Positions 11,170 through 23,472 of a stretch of 64,000 nt of DNA are shown piece after piece. This stretch comes from Penium margaritaceum. Taxonomy: Eukaryota; Streptophyta; Zygnematophyceae; Desmidiales; Peniaceae. The position numbers and the translations under genes were made by a program. The stretch covers positions 12,225 to 76,224 of the forward strand of contig SZWC01001562.1 in the NCBI GenBank assembly GCA_023375785.1, written 5' to 3'. How positions within the stretch are numbered: the stretch's first letter is position 1; every line of letters starts with the position of its first letter. The notes under the pieces are model-generated. The model was not told the origin of the DNA, did not search any database, and saw only the letters and a program-made list of their open reading frames with translations.

Positions 11170-14100
11170 CATGCACTAGATGAATTGAATTTTCCACTAC
11201 AAAGCACCTTGGTGAGGAAGACAACACGCTGTTGAATGGTGTCAATTCCCATCAGGCGTACATCACCACACATAATGCATTCACGAAAAAAGTGATGTTT
11301 GATGTTGATTTGCTTCATATAGTGCCCAGCAACGCTGTGCGTGCTCTTGTTCTTGCAGCAAAGTGTGGTGCATCACATGGATTGGTGTGGTTTTTGCATG
11401 GGACCACACGACCAAATGCTCTCATAGACACCGGCCCACAGAGTTACATAATTGGCCTCCTTTCAGCTGTGCATGACACAATCTTGCTTTTTGCTCTTCC
11501 AAGAGTCTACGGTACTGTCAATGAATTTGATGTATCGTGGCCGCTGCGCTCGTCGCGATCATGGACCCACTCACTATTTGTGTATCCACCAACAACAATA
11601 GAGTGTTGTCCGTTAAAGCACACGCCAAGCCAGGGTGGAGATACAACATAGCGGGTGACATGCAACGCTGCTTTAAGAGGGAGGTGATGCAGGTACTAGA
11701 CGAACGAGCACAAAAGTTGACGAAAAATGCAACGCGAGCACATGTGGTGGTACCGAGGAACATTAGAGATCCAATGATTGGATCTAGGTTGTCACGTGCT
11801 CCTCCAACCATGTAAAGTGAGTGGTACATAGAAGCTTCTGCCCAATAGGCATCGTAAGTGTGGACACACGGGGAACGGCAGCCAGCAGGCATGCGAACCG
11901 TTGTCACACGGTACGAACATGTCTGGCCTGATGCACGGTGAGCATGGGATGCCAAGGGTCATGCTCAATCTCCATGCCTAAGAAGACAGGGGCATGGCTA
12001 AGGCCCTTCATTTTCTATACAGGTTGGAGAAGGTCCTTCACAGCCTGGACAGCTTACGAATCCGGCGAGGTATGATAACAATAAGATTGTCCATATAGAC
12101 CAAGATGGTAACGATGAGTGTCACTGGGTCACTCACAAAGGGTGCAAGGTCAAGTGGATTGCAGCAGTAGCCACTGTGCTCAAGGGTGGTAAAAATATCA
12201 AGATTCGAGTAGTGTAGGGACTGCTTCAACCCGTACAAGGCCTTTTGAAGGTTTTACTCGCAACCACTACCATAATCAAGGCTATGCGCCTGAGCCACGT
12301 ACATATCTTCGTCAAGATGACCGTGTAAGAATGTGTTGTCTACGTCCATTTGATGCAACTCTTGTGCTGGACTACTCAGCTCAGTAGTGCCTTAACAGTG
12401 GTGTTTCTCACCAGTAGGATAATGGTGAAATAAAATTCAAGGCCATGCATTTGGGAGAATCCCTTGGCCATCTGAATAGCCTTCTAACGCTCAATGACAC
12501 CGTCCAGCTTACGCTTGCACCTGTATACCAAATGTGCTACGATGGCCTTGCGACTCGGTGGAAGGTCCACCAGCTTGTAAATACCATGATCTAGGATGGC
12601 ATCAAGCATTTCGCGCATGGTTTCCCCAGAGGGCCGCATCCTGGACAGAGGATGCCTATTGGAGTGTGTCTGGATCAGGCTGGAGTACCTTGGTAGCATG
12701 AGAGGTCAGTGCAATGGAAACAGAGATGTGGCATGCTATGGAACCAGACCCAGTGCCAGTGACGGTCTAAGAGAACTCATTCGTGATCAGCAAGTAGCTG
12801 TTTGCAGAGTTGATTTGGAAAAAAATGGTAGACAGTCCAAGTACGTCCACACCAGTATTAGGAGAAGCCAACGTACAAGAGAAGAGACACAGCCGAGAAT
12901 GTTGTAACTGAACTTGTTTGTCTTACATAGTCCGTCACAAGATTCAATTACAAGACCAAATCCAATGTCCCATATGCACCATGCCTTGAACTGTGGGGAG
13001 ACACCAAGGAACAAACAAATGCGGACGTAATGAGAGACATTCCAATCACGTTGGTCCTCACAAAGCCATGTGCATGCCACGCTTCCCAAGACAAGATCGA
13101 GACGCAGGTCAATACGATGACCGAACGAGACTCGTGGGTGTGACATGGTGTGGAAAAGGACCACAAGGAAACCGGTTCTACACCCAACTTATGTATTTCA
13201 TCGTCTCATAAGCAAAGGTTTCTAAGAGGCCAGATTTGACCAGTTTGGTGTGAACATCATCAGCCAAGGTACGTTTCTAACATTTAAAGACATCATTTTT
13301 GCTATGGGTCATATGAAGCAGACGACTTAAAGTGGACACAATGTGATGCAACAACGCAAAAGTTAGGGCCAACAAACTCACCACCACGATTAGAGCAAAA
13401 TACCTGCAGCTTACATTTGATGGGTAGGTGCTGCTTGGATGAGCCAAGACTCGATCGGAGGTCCAACCTCACTCTTCAAGCGGAGTAGATAGATTCAATG
13501 AAGAAAAGAGCAGTCATCAGTTCGACATGAGATGCGACAACCACCCGTAAAGAAACTAGACCGAAAATGGTCCTATCATGTGAGGATGGAAAAGAGCGAG
13601 TGGATCAAGGATACGAGACTGAGACACGAGAAATTGGGTACAGTGCATATTGCCTTCCGCAGAGTCCAAGCATTCAGGTATGCATGGAGCAGAGAAGGTG
13701 GATGCATCCAAACCAACAGCATGTTGATGACAAAGCAGGCAGCAAATGGTGGCTGTGTGAACATGTTAGAAATGTCAATGTAGTAAACCAGCATGTTGAG
13801 GGGAGAGCAAGGGAGCAACATGGACATGGGCGGTGGTGGCAGTGGTCAGAGTGGATGCGAAGGGTGAAACACGATTCATCTTGTTGCATCGGGGAATGCG
13901 AAGGAAGACGCATCCAGAGGACAGGAGAGAGAAGATGCCGGTGTTTTGAGACACGACGAAGTCCTTATCCTGATCATCAAGGATAGTGATTGATAGTAGA
14001 CTACCCTTGAGTGCGGGGACAAACAGCACATCAGGCAACAACATGTTGTCAACAGGGCCAGCAAAATGTACGTCAAAAACACCCTAGACTGTCAACATCT
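11170..14100 (-). pseudogene. Copia pol remnant (element B)
   Basis: Minus-strand pieces in order: 13775-14044, protease end (LLPDVLFVPALKGSLLSITILDDQ); 12787-13164, integrase C-terminal part (FGHRIDLRLDLVLGSVACTW); 12484-12699, RT N-terminus (ILDHGIYKLVDLPPSRKAIVAHLVY); 12038-12238, RT catalytic region (TILVYMDNLIVI); 11518-11955, RT/RNase H link (IIGSLMFLGTTTCARVAFFVNF). It matches the lineage of element A and the copy at 57250-62057. The integrase core between 13165 and 13775 is only faintly readable. Heavily broken fossil. Confidence 0.85.
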
Positions 14101-15273
14101 AACTTGAACCAGTACAAAAAAACTAAATGACATTGACTGATCCAAATGATACAAATGCAAGACGCAATGATGTGTTGTGATAAGCGGCTCCGGAATTCAG
14201 AATTCAGAATCCATGCAACATGCGTGCGGGTGATGTGACATGATATGCTACAGTGTTACTTGTGAGACCATCATAGGATGGTACGTGCCCAGAGAAAACT
14301 GCTACGTGATGAGGATAAGAGACATGCTATCAATCCTCAACCCATGCTCCATCAACGAACGAACAAACCAATGACGCTCCCTGAAGGGATCCATTCAACT
14401 CACGCTGGTGACCTCCGGACCTAACCGCCAAATTCAGACCACAGGAGATAGCTAGAGGTGAAGGCTAATGAGGCCAAGGCACAAAGGGAGAACCCATGCA
14501 CGGAACCAACAGTGGAGATGCCGGAGGCCAGGAAACGGAGAATAAGCTATCTGAAATTTGAGGATGAGATCTCTCATAGAGGACTGAGGACAAACGTGTG
14601 TCCAGATGGAGAGACCCCGAGCCAGCCACTAAATAAGTGGAAGGGAGCTTGTGGGGGGCTGACACATAAAGACATGAAGGAGATGTGTAGAACGGAGAGG
14701 GTGGTCCGTGGAACAATGGGACCAATTAGGGTGGTATCTATACCACTCCATGTAGCAACATCACCGGCAATGCCACGCGGCCAAAGGAACAAACAGATGA
14801 GAGCAAAGATGGAAGACTGGTGGAGAACCTGAAAATGATCCTCCTCCCATAGCTAGTGAAAAACATGCGTGTGCGTGGGTAATAAAACCTAACATGAATA
14901 TGGTCTCCAAGGTACCAAGAAAGAATCATGAGCATGAAGGCCTAAACCAAAATGGGTAAATTGTGAGCAGAAACATAACAGAGGACAAGATGCAAAGGAA
15001 AAACTGGGACAGGCCTATGGGAAGATTGAAAAATGCTCCCACTTGTCAGGCTTTAGATCCTCATGAATGCCGGACTCTTGAGACACTGGGAAACATTTCC
15101 AAGTGTTTGAATATCCACCAAGAGGGATGAAGGAGAGGTAGAAAAGAAGTCCCAAAGGGAAAGGGAAAGAGAAAAAGACAAAAGAAACAAAAAAAAAAGA
15201 AGGCAACAAGGGACTGAAGCCTTGTAGAGGTGGCGATTGAGGGATGCTACATAATATGTGGCCCTGGGCCTTG

Positions 15274-15305
<32 letters not shown>

Positions 15306-15851
15306 CTTTTTTCTTCAGAGCAATGAGCTTGCCGTCACCGAGATAGCTTTCATTCAACAAGATCATTGGTCGACGTGCTTGTTGACCAAGAGACTTGTCG
15401 GCCATTACAAATGTTGTCGCTATAAGAGAGTTACCATATTTCTCAGGAAGCTACGCTACAAATTCGTGATGACTGCAAAAGAGGTGGGTGCTGGTGCTGT
15501 TTCTTGTCAGCGGGGTTTGCTGTTGCTGTTGTGAAGGAGAGTCCATAACTACTGTGATATTTTCTACTACTGTTATGATAACCACTTCTGTCATTGCTCA
15601 CACCAAATCCCAAGGCACAACTACTAGAGTGTTTTCGAGACTGCGACTACTGATTCTACTGTAGAGTGTAGGAAGAGAGATTCCGGCAGCGTTCCACCTT
15701 CGGCTTTGCTGAAGGACTATATTATATGAGGCCTGAGCTCAAGGCCTCCACGTTTCTAGGATCTGTTTGTCCCACGCAGCCCAACCTGGCATAGTCAAGA
15801 CGCTGCTCTTGCAAGCTAAATGGTGGAATACGAGGGTGAAGTCTTTTGACT
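14100..15851 (-). other. Former gag and leader region of element B, not readable
   Basis: By position this should be gag and the 5' leader, but I cannot recognise a zinc knuckle or capsid block with confidence. It contains a 30-base T run (15276-15305) and unassigned sequence on either side. A separate insertion inside B is possible. Confidence 0.45.
15276..15305. repeat. Homopolymer run of 30 T
   Basis: An uninterrupted T run, equivalent to poly(A) on the minus strand, followed by a second short T-rich patch. It could be the tail of a small minus-strand retroposed sequence lying at higher coordinates, or simple slippage. No flanking duplication was spotted. Confidence 0.9.
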
Positions 15852-15863
15852 GTTATGATACAT
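15852..15863 (-). promoter_or_regulatory. Degenerate primer-binding site of element B
   Basis: On the plus strand GTTATGATACAT lines up with GCTCTGATACCA of element A and sits directly against the LTR start at 15864. The position supports it; the match alone would be weak. Confidence 0.5.
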
Positions 15864-16358
15864 TGAGGGAATGAAGAAAATCCCTTTAGTGAATTCTATG
15901 CAAGAGTGTAGATTATAAGGGACGCAATGTGGTAGACACAACCGAGAATGGTGGAAAGATAGCAAAGTTTTAATTGAAATATGAAAAAGTTAGAGAAGTA
16001 ACAAGCAAGAGAAAGGGATACCCCTTTCCCCTTTGGTTCAACAAGTTTGGATGCAATATTTGCAAGTACAACTAGATTGATCCCGGCAATAGGTTGGCTC
16101 ACGTGGGTGGCCAAATGACATGCCAAAGGAAGCAGCAAAAGCTTGAAAACAAGCTCCTTGAAAATAGGTTAGAAAACAGTAAAGGTATTGCTGCTGAGAG
16201 AGTGGCCCTCTGGAACCGGCCACCAGGAAAATTCCTTTCAGACGCGTAAGGATGTGCATGATGAAGCTGGGACCATCCAAGCAGCTCTCAATTTCCTTAG
16301 CTTGCCTACACATGAGTGGCGTCAAGTCCTGATGCCACCATGACTGACATAACAACAC
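15864..16358 (-). repeat. 5' LTR of copia element B
   Basis: Starts TGAGGGAATGAAG and ends near ATAACAACACA; the colinear partner of 10531-10991. The exact right end is uncertain by two or three bases. Confidence 0.77.
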
Positions 16359-16360
16359 AG

Positions 16361-17250
16361 CCGGAGAAATTTTGGCCATCTGTCCCAACCTTCGGTGTAC
16401 CATTCCACAAGTTGAAAAAAAGCACCTTGTAGACTCCGTAGAATATTTATTCCGAATTGTATCCACATTTAAGTTTTCTCCCCAGATCTTCACTTTCGAT
16501 GCCAATGATTGGTCCCATACTAAAAATTGAGCACCAAATTTCGAGCGTGTGTCGAGCGTCGAGCGTTTTTGTTTTCTAGAAGCTTACCTCACTGGCCATG
16601 GTCTTTATGATTGGTGTAAAACGAGCTTACACCATGGGTTCATTTTTGCTTCCATTGCGAGTTCTCACGTGATTGTCCATGTCATAGCGCCAGAATCACC
16701 ATGCTTACAATCCGCCTGGTAGCTTGTCTGACAAGTTGTCAGGTGAACTGTGCAAGCCTGACTGTTGGAAGTGTAAATCTTTCATTTCACCAACATGAAT
16801 CCACAGAAAGGACGCGCACGATGATGGATCCTATTATGCAGATTGTCAAAATCAAGGACCGGGAAAGATATGAACAGTCCCAGTTGTCGCATTTTGAGTA
16901 CCACTTATCTGCAAGATCGAACAAATGTCACATTGAAATTAAGGAAAAAACAATTCCATAAATCTTAAACGCTTAATTTGAAAACCAGGGAGGAATTCCG
17001 TCAACTTCTCCATGGAAAGCATTCATAGAGACACATCTTCCAAATCCATGACAGTTTACATTCAAACGCTGATCCCTAATACCTCATTCTTTTTTTTTCC
17101 CGTACTCGTCAATACATCTGTAACAGTTCTGACTCCTGTTGTCAAATTACACTTGCTATTAATTATATATTACTCAAGCGTCTTATGTTCCATTCTTCTT
17201 GTTTCCTTAACAACTTCTTCCAGTTTACCACACATTGTACGCTCAATGTA
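16361..17250 (+). repeat. 5' LTR of gypsy element C (approximate)
   Basis: It starts at GAGAAATTTTGGCC, equivalent to TGAGGGCATTTTGGCC at 35127. It shares further patches with 35127-35945 and ends just before a segment resembling the leader at 35950-36010. Boundaries are good to perhaps ten bases. Confidence 0.6.
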
Positions 17251-17386
17251 GATCGCAGTTGTGGTGGAGGGGCATTCGACAATTTCACTCCCATTCCAAA
17301 ACTTGCACAAGTCATCCAGAAATCTGCATCGTCAAGGACTTTGGACACCTCACAAACAAGAACGTGAAAGGAGCATGTAGTGGAAG

Positions 17387-17760
17387 ATGAGCAATAGTAT
17401 CACAACAGTGACTTCGGCAATGGGGGGACAACAAAAAGGGATTCACAAGTCTCTCCAAACGGTCCCTTTCTGTAGTAGTATTAGGTTACGTGATGAATGG
17501 CACAAGACTATTACCTCTAACGGCAAATCACATGAAAGACCCATCATGCTTGGCAAATCCATTTCCCCCAGCACTATGGATTGGGTCAAAACCGTACACG
17601 GTGGCAAAATGATTTTCTTGATGGACGTACGTTAATTTCAACATGTACCAGAAGCCGTCGGCATTCAAAAGCATCAACAATCATCTGCTCCATCAACTCA
17701 ATGCGGTAGTAAAAGAGCTATAGAATCAACGGGAATGAAAGAAGTAGTGCTCACTAAGAG
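17387..17760 (+). pseudogene. Gypsy gag remnant (element C)
   Basis: An open stretch begins near 17387 (MSNSITTVTSAMGGQQKG). The following bases at 17640-17760 clearly match the gag block at 36335-36475. The protein is not recognisable as a capsid domain by motif, so the call rests on its alignment with the sister copy. Fossil. Confidence 0.55.
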
Positions 17761-17849
17761 AAAAATCAAGCTCTCTAGCGGTCCCCAAGTCCGACGGCAT
17801 TTCTCGACCGAGAACAGAATAACCATGAGCCCTTGATTTTGTTGTGGCT

Positions 17850-18780
17850 AATCTTCTGTCTTCGCCAATTGCCAGTCCTTGGATCTCGCTGATTCTTGAT
17901 CCCCACGTGTCTTGCAAGCGCTATCCTTGTACCTCGTGTGTGCTATCCATTGCACCTTGTGCTTTCCTTCCGTCTCGCGTGTGCCACCTTCAGGCCTCGT
18001 ATGCGCTGTACACCCACCTCGTCTATAATTCTATTATGTTTCTTGTGTGTATTTCCTCTTGCATCTCGTGTGTGATCCCCACTCCGGTTGTTCCCATTTG
18101 TGCTGTCCTCGTACTTTGCCTACACCATATGTGGTCTCTGTTTTGGCCCCCACTCTTTTCTCCTTTGTTTCTCTATCTTTCTCTGCCTTGACTTCCTAAA
18201 TGGACTAAATACACATAATTCACGAGGAAGTCACCCACCTCTCTCCACGAGCCTCCCATTTTAATCTTGGCCCCCGCCTTCATCTTCCATGATGCATGTC
18301 CTTATGTCCCCCTTTATTTCATACATCTTTAGGAGTATGTTGGAAGAACCACCGCCGTCATCGTCCTGTCCCCCGGTAACCAGCAATGTGGGACTCAGCG
18401 ATGTTGTCAATCCAAGCATTTCTCTGTCCATTTTCCTTGGTGGTGGTTTTGTGGATGTCTCTTCCATCGCTGCTATCGGTGTTGTCTAGAATTCCACAAA
18501 AGACACTTCCGCATGTGTATTCATGTGCTGCACAAGCGGTGCTTTCGGTGCCATTGCCAACAGCGCCTCTTGTTGTGTCACTCTAGATCTCCGTTGTGAT
18601 GCTTTTATGACCATTTATGCTATTACAGTTGCATGTACGGTTGATGCAGCCATCGATGGTGCTGTCGATTTCGTCACCCGTCCTGCCATTGCTACAGTTG
18701 ACTCATACAAGATCCCACTAGTCCCTCTAGTGTATTAAGGTGTCAGTGTCTCTCTCTAGTATCATTCATACATCCACCGG
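17850..18780. other. Pyrimidine-rich block inside element C
   Basis: This stretch has no counterpart in the sister gypsy copy. From 17880 to 18280 the plus strand is strongly C/T-rich and repeats a CTCGTGTGTG-like core (about 17931, 17973, 17995, 18041 and 18064). The rest, to about 18780, is unassigned. It may be a small insertion or a degenerate minisatellite. No protein family is recognised. Confidence 0.5.
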
Positions 18781-20400
18781 GTGAAGATGGAAGGGTGAAC
18801 AAGCGGCCCTGAAATCACTGAGGAATGCTCCCAGCTTAGTGAAACATAACAATTATCAAATCAAACATTGGACTAAATGGCTGTTGACACTTTCAAGAGA
18901 GAAATTTAGCTACTCTCTTCAATAAAACGGCAGTGAACAGCATCAAATTACAAAGATTTCATTAAAAATATGCTGGCAGGAGCAAAACATGCGCTACATG
19001 AAAAGACAGACGTTGGCATTGGTGCACGTGCCCAACATGCGGTGGCACAACTGGGAATTAAGGCGATGTATTGTCCACATGGACCACAACATAATAAAAT
19101 ATCTCAGGTTTTCTTTAAATTTTAGCCATCAATAATTTTGACCGATGGAGTTCATTTGATCCCACTTTGAGTACATCATCAAATACTGACATGAAAATAA
19201 CAAATCCCCATGATGCTCTAAGTGTACGACGGGACGTGATGGCTGAAATCAATGCACTACAGATTGAGAAATGTCCACACCTCAGGCAACTATCCACGAG
19301 GGGGTCAACGACTTTGGTGGTAATTACAAAACCAAGTTGCAGTTTGATGTACACTACTAGCAATCATGAACGTCAATGATTGAGGGGAACAATCATGAAG
19401 CAACAAAGATGTCATATTTCATGTTGATCATGATAGCGTTCATGATTGAGGGAAGAGCACAAAATTTCCTCAAGAAGTTTGTCCAGGTACATGGCATGCC
19501 TCCTCAATATCAAGTGGCCACTGGTAGATTCCAATATGATCTGATTATGCGCTATGGAAGTTGGATTCAACTGGCAATAGCCTTCCGTCCTCAGATTGAA
19601 GGATAAACCTAAAACACCAACATGACACTCGAATAGTTGCTCTGACTTATGTGCAAGCCACACAATACTGGTTGAATGGTCAGCCATCGAGCTCGCATAC
19701 AACTTTGCAACCTCTAGAGCTACATGTAGATTACCGTTCAAGGTGGTCTATGACAAAATTCCTGCAACTTTTTTACAGAGTTCAATCAACATACAAGTAG
19801 TCAATGTCAAGCAGTGAGACTTTTGCTACATGTTCAACGGGGCACGTCGGATGCTCGTGAATACAGAAGCAGCGATGCATGAAGTAGTTGAGAAATATCA
19901 ATCTAGCACCAGATTCCAAGTGAATGATTGCATTCTATTCAGCTTGTAAAACAGCAAAGTCCCATGACAAGACTGTGCAAAGCTAAAATGAAAGTGATTG
20001 AGACTTTTTGTCATAGAGGGGATTTGCACATGAGCAGTTACTAAACCTCTTCTGTCCAACAACATTGCTATAGAATCTGTATTCCACATCAACTGACTCA
20101 ACCTCTATAAGGATCCAGATGAGTACTTTCCCACCAATACATACCCCTATCCCACCTTTGGAAAAGGAAATGGGTATGGAGTACAAAGCAAAGGAAACCC
20201 TTAATCTTTGATAAGAATGAAAAGTTATGAATTTTTCTTATCTAGTGGTTTGGATATGATGCAGCAAACAACACCTTGGAATTCTACGGCAGATTATGAG
20301 ATGTCAATCATCATTTTGACAACCTTTTCAGCCTTTAATGATACGCATATTGTAACATACCAGGGTGTCGTGGCCAAGAGGGGAAATGTTACGCCTTAAA
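18780..20400 (+). pseudogene. Gypsy pol remnant with integrase (element C)
   Basis: About 19430-19620 reads in the order of a gypsy integrase core: FLKKFVQVHGMPPQ, then a GRFQYDL stretch. At 19680-19780 follow the ELAYNFATSRAT and PFKVVYDKIP segments, matching 46080-46170 of the sister copy. 20060-20400 aligns with the chromodomain end and 3' untranslated part of that copy. The 18780-19380 part is only plausibly RNase H/integrase. Heavily broken. Confidence 0.65.
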
Positions 20401-20483
20401 CGTACACACATTTCTCATGAGTGGATCTTTTTTTTATTGTATTTATGGCTCACCGCGTAACGAGTTTCTCTATTTTCATGCCT

Positions 20484-20510
20484 ATCAGGTGAGGGAATTT
20501 TGGCCATATG
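20484..20510 (+). repeat. Probable start of the 3' LTR of element C
   Basis: TGAGGGAATTTTGGCCAT repeats the LTR start seen at 35127 and (as GAGAAATTTTGG) at 16363, in the place where a 3' LTR should begin. Beyond about 25 bases the similarity fades, so only the start is called. Confidence 0.45.
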
Positions 20511-22476
20511 CTTCAAATGCGATGTTTCTTGAATTTTTGACAAGCCAACCACAAACTGCATAAAGTTTTTAATACTATTTAGCTGGCTCCTTGATAATGT
20601 CATACTTTTATCGAGGGACACCTCACTATTATTAAGAACTCCTAATTTCTTGGTGGAGTTTCTGGAGGCAACCACAATGTAGCATTGCATGCGTTCCTCT
20701 TCTTGAGTGCCCAAGACCGAAACATACCTCATTCCTGCTTCCTTTCTAGACAGCTCAGACGTGTGTAATCAAAGTATGGTCACTTCAAAGTACAAAGTAA
20801 TTGGGTGGCCCAAATTTCTATGTTGTCTTTTTCACTACAACCCCTACGTGTGCACCATGCACGGTCCCCTCGGTGCAATACAAGGAGTCTCATGCTCATC
20901 AAGAAATGTGCTACTGAAATTGCATTAAATAAATTGCTACATTGTATGAAACAAAGGAAAATTTGAGGAAAACACTGAACCAATGTGGAAATTTTGATGC
21001 AGGTACCACAGATAGAGGCAACATAAATGTTTTGTCGGTTTTTCACATGCCGATGGCAATACGTGTCCAAGCGGCAAAGTGAGCCATCTAGCCATCGAAC
21101 CCACAAAGTTTCCAACTGCATCCAGGGTTAAGACTTTTTAAACATCATAATGAATGTAGGCTCAAGGGTGCAGTAAATACAAAGGTACGTCAATTTCATG
21201 AGCACAAGGCAAAAAGATGAACAATTCTATCAACTTTTTCATTCCCATCTTCTACAACAAGTTTTGAACAAGAGAGGCAAAGGAGCTACACTGGAACCAA
21301 AGAAGCCTTGGTGGAAAATATGTCCTTACACGTAATTGGTATTTATGAGGGGTAAAGGTGAGAAAAAATCCACCAGAAGGTGCATGTCGAATCAAGAAAC
21401 CAGTATAGAAATGGGGGAAGTACAATCTTCGTGGAGAGAAATTGGTTTGTGTCAAAATATCAAGTCCTTTGGCAATAGGTGGCCTAAATGCAATAGGGTG
21501 CTTACAAATGTGTGGTAGTCACCTTGTTATCATCTCACAAGAAAGGTCAAGCCAGGTATTTTCTCTTTCTAGAAAATTTCGGATTGTGTCCGTGTGATTC
21601 AAACAATCAGGGTCACAGAACTGGGACTTGGAACCACAAAGCATCATAAAATCAATTGGACACGCAGAACTATGAATCACGACCTTACCTCCCGCAAAAA
21701 TGGTGGATCTCGGTGTGTGCTGGTTTTCAAGTCATGGAGTATGATAAAGCAAATCAACAGTCGAGTGGATAGCACGTTGACTCAGCTTCCATACAATGAT
21801 GAATATCACCACTACATGGCACATGGAGAAAATTCCATTGAAGGTGGGTGTCACCTCTAAATATATTAACTACCATCACCCATTTCATACAATCACATGT
21901 GTTCAAAGTTATATGGCATAAAGAGGTAGCTTTCGGCAAAATAAGGGTCTTGCATGGCCCTTTTCATGTGATATTGACCATACATATCCAAACAGAGTGA
22001 ATCGATGACATGATGGCTTGGCCCCCACATCTGAGTAGATCTCGCCACTATGACAATGGAATACTTGACAGGTCATTATAAGCACAATGGTGTTAAAACA
22101 AAGAGGAACCAAGAAGATTAATCTTAACCCAATGGTGCCTCTTTCTGAATGGAAAAGCAGAGCATGAAGATTTGAAATAAAATATGTGTACAAATGCACA
22201 TCGTTTGATTAGCACTTGACACAATGACCTGACAATTGAAATTTGTCACGGTTGCGAACATTGCTTAGAGAGATGGCAGAGAAGAGCATAAACCAAGGGA
22301 ATCAGTGAAGCCATGACCAACATGGAAATAAGGGTAACGATGCACAATGGAAAATAGCCAAATATGACGTCCAGAAAGGGAGGAAATGACACTAAATTCA
22401 GCTGGGGTTGGAGGATCTACAAGGACCAACATTGACAAGGAGGGAACAGAAGGAAAGCAACAATCAACAAGAAAAC
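20511..22476. other. Unassigned stretch between elements C and D
   Basis: Probably includes the decayed 3' LTR of element C at its left. No protein motif, RNA gene or repeat is recognised on either strand. Short open frames here look random. Confidence 0.45.
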
Positions 22477-23429
22477 TTTCAGGAAATCCACGAGATGCGG
22501 TCCCGAAGTTTTTCTAAACGTCTCTTGGTTGTTTCGTCTTCTGTTTTGGGCGAGAGACTGAGCGTGAGCTTTCTGGTCAGCTCACGCTATGTGAGCAGGA
22601 ATTTAGAGACAGTCAGTTTGCGAAGGGAATAATGGCATTTTGCGTTAGTTTTGTACATGGACGTGATCTTGAAATTTATAGGGCTAGTCATGAGCTTTCC
22701 AACGCACCAAACCGTGCGTAATTTGGCCAAGCGTAGCCCAAGTTACGCTTGCCGAAGCGTAGGCCTCACCCACCACAGAAACGTCCAACAGTTCCATGGT
22801 GCGCACACGTCGTGGCGCCTCTTCATGTGCGAAGCGCCTTTCCCAAGGCGCAGATCCCATTGCACATGGTGTAGGGATCCCCTGCACTATTTCCACACAC
22901 CTCCCCCACTTTTGGGTCGAGTTTGGTGATGGGGTGTGACGAGGTTTATAACCTGTCCGTGGACTTGCAGTCAGAATTTTGACGAAGTCCCTGAGTAATA
23001 AAACGTACTCCTGAGTTTCAGACGCTGAGCCAGGATTCTGGCTAAGTCCCTCAGTAACAAAATGCAGTATAGGATCCAGTGGATTAAACACCGAACGCCT
23101 CGGCAGACCTTCCGGAGCAAAACCTCCAGATGGTACTTTTGTTACTCAGTCCAGTCGATTATCCACCGGATTTCGAGTCGCAGCCGGCTCCCAGAGCCAT
23201 TGCGCACACCCCAACTTTGGAAGGCCATATCTCCCTCGATACTTGTCCAATTCCGGCGAAACAACTTCCGCATACACCGACTCGTCAAATTTAAGAGGCA
23301 ATCGTCTATTTTAGGATCCAAGCAATCATCGAGCCTCTAGATCCCCCGGAGCGGATTTTCCTCTTTCTGGCAGCTCGTAGACGCTGTCCGGCGCCGCGCT
23401 TGGACATGTAGAGGGGCAATTTTTCAACA
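22477..23429 (-). repeat. 3' LTR of copia element D
   Basis: 953 bp, colinear with 27854-28817. It begins TTTCAGGAAAT on the plus strand and ends TTTTTCAACA. Long identical runs occur around 22845-22930 and 23095-23130. More distant relatives, in reverse orientation, lie at 30170-30725 and 32440-33005. Confidence 0.92.
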
Positions 23430-23440
23430 TTCTCCCCCTT
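23430..23440 (-). promoter_or_regulatory. Polypurine tract of element D
   Basis: On the minus strand this reads AAGGGGGAGAA immediately upstream of the 3' LTR, the standard place and composition for the plus-strand DNA primer of an LTR retrotransposon. Confidence 0.8.
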
Positions 23441-23472
23441 GCACCTACCATGCCCGCTGCTCCAGCTTGCTC

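Larger units (their letters stand above)
10531..16358 (-). mobile_element. Decayed Ty1/copia retrotransposon (element B)
   Basis: A 5.8-kb minus-strand copia element bounded by direct repeats (10531-10991 and 15864-16358) that read as diverged LTRs, with a weak primer-site match beside the right one. Internal remnants follow copia order. They are shorter and more degraded than element A: well over ten interruptions and much of gag unrecognisable. I find no clear target duplication. The right end lies within a few bases of the 5' LTR of the gypsy element starting at 16361, so B may have inserted at that boundary. Confidence 0.82.
16361..20500 (+). mobile_element. Ty3/gypsy fossil, same family as 35127-46786 (element C)
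   Basis: A plus-strand gypsy element recognised by alignment with the copy at 35127-46786. Shared parts are the LTR start (GAGxxATTTTGGCC), an LTR segment with ACCAGGGAGG near 16983, the leader after the 5' LTR, a gag block (ACATGTACCAGAAG at 17643 and 36340), an integrase block and the 3' internal end to about 20400. It is badly decayed, with many breaks and a foreign-looking middle (about 17850-18780). The coordinates are for the recognisable part; a 3' LTR probably starts near 20484 but I cannot trace its end. Confidence 0.72.

Noticed and set aside
16360-16420. Element B sharing its LTR end with the ATTTTGGCC motif
   Set aside because: ATTTTGGCC also starts the LTR at 35127, so it belongs to gypsy element C, whose LTR begins just after B ends.
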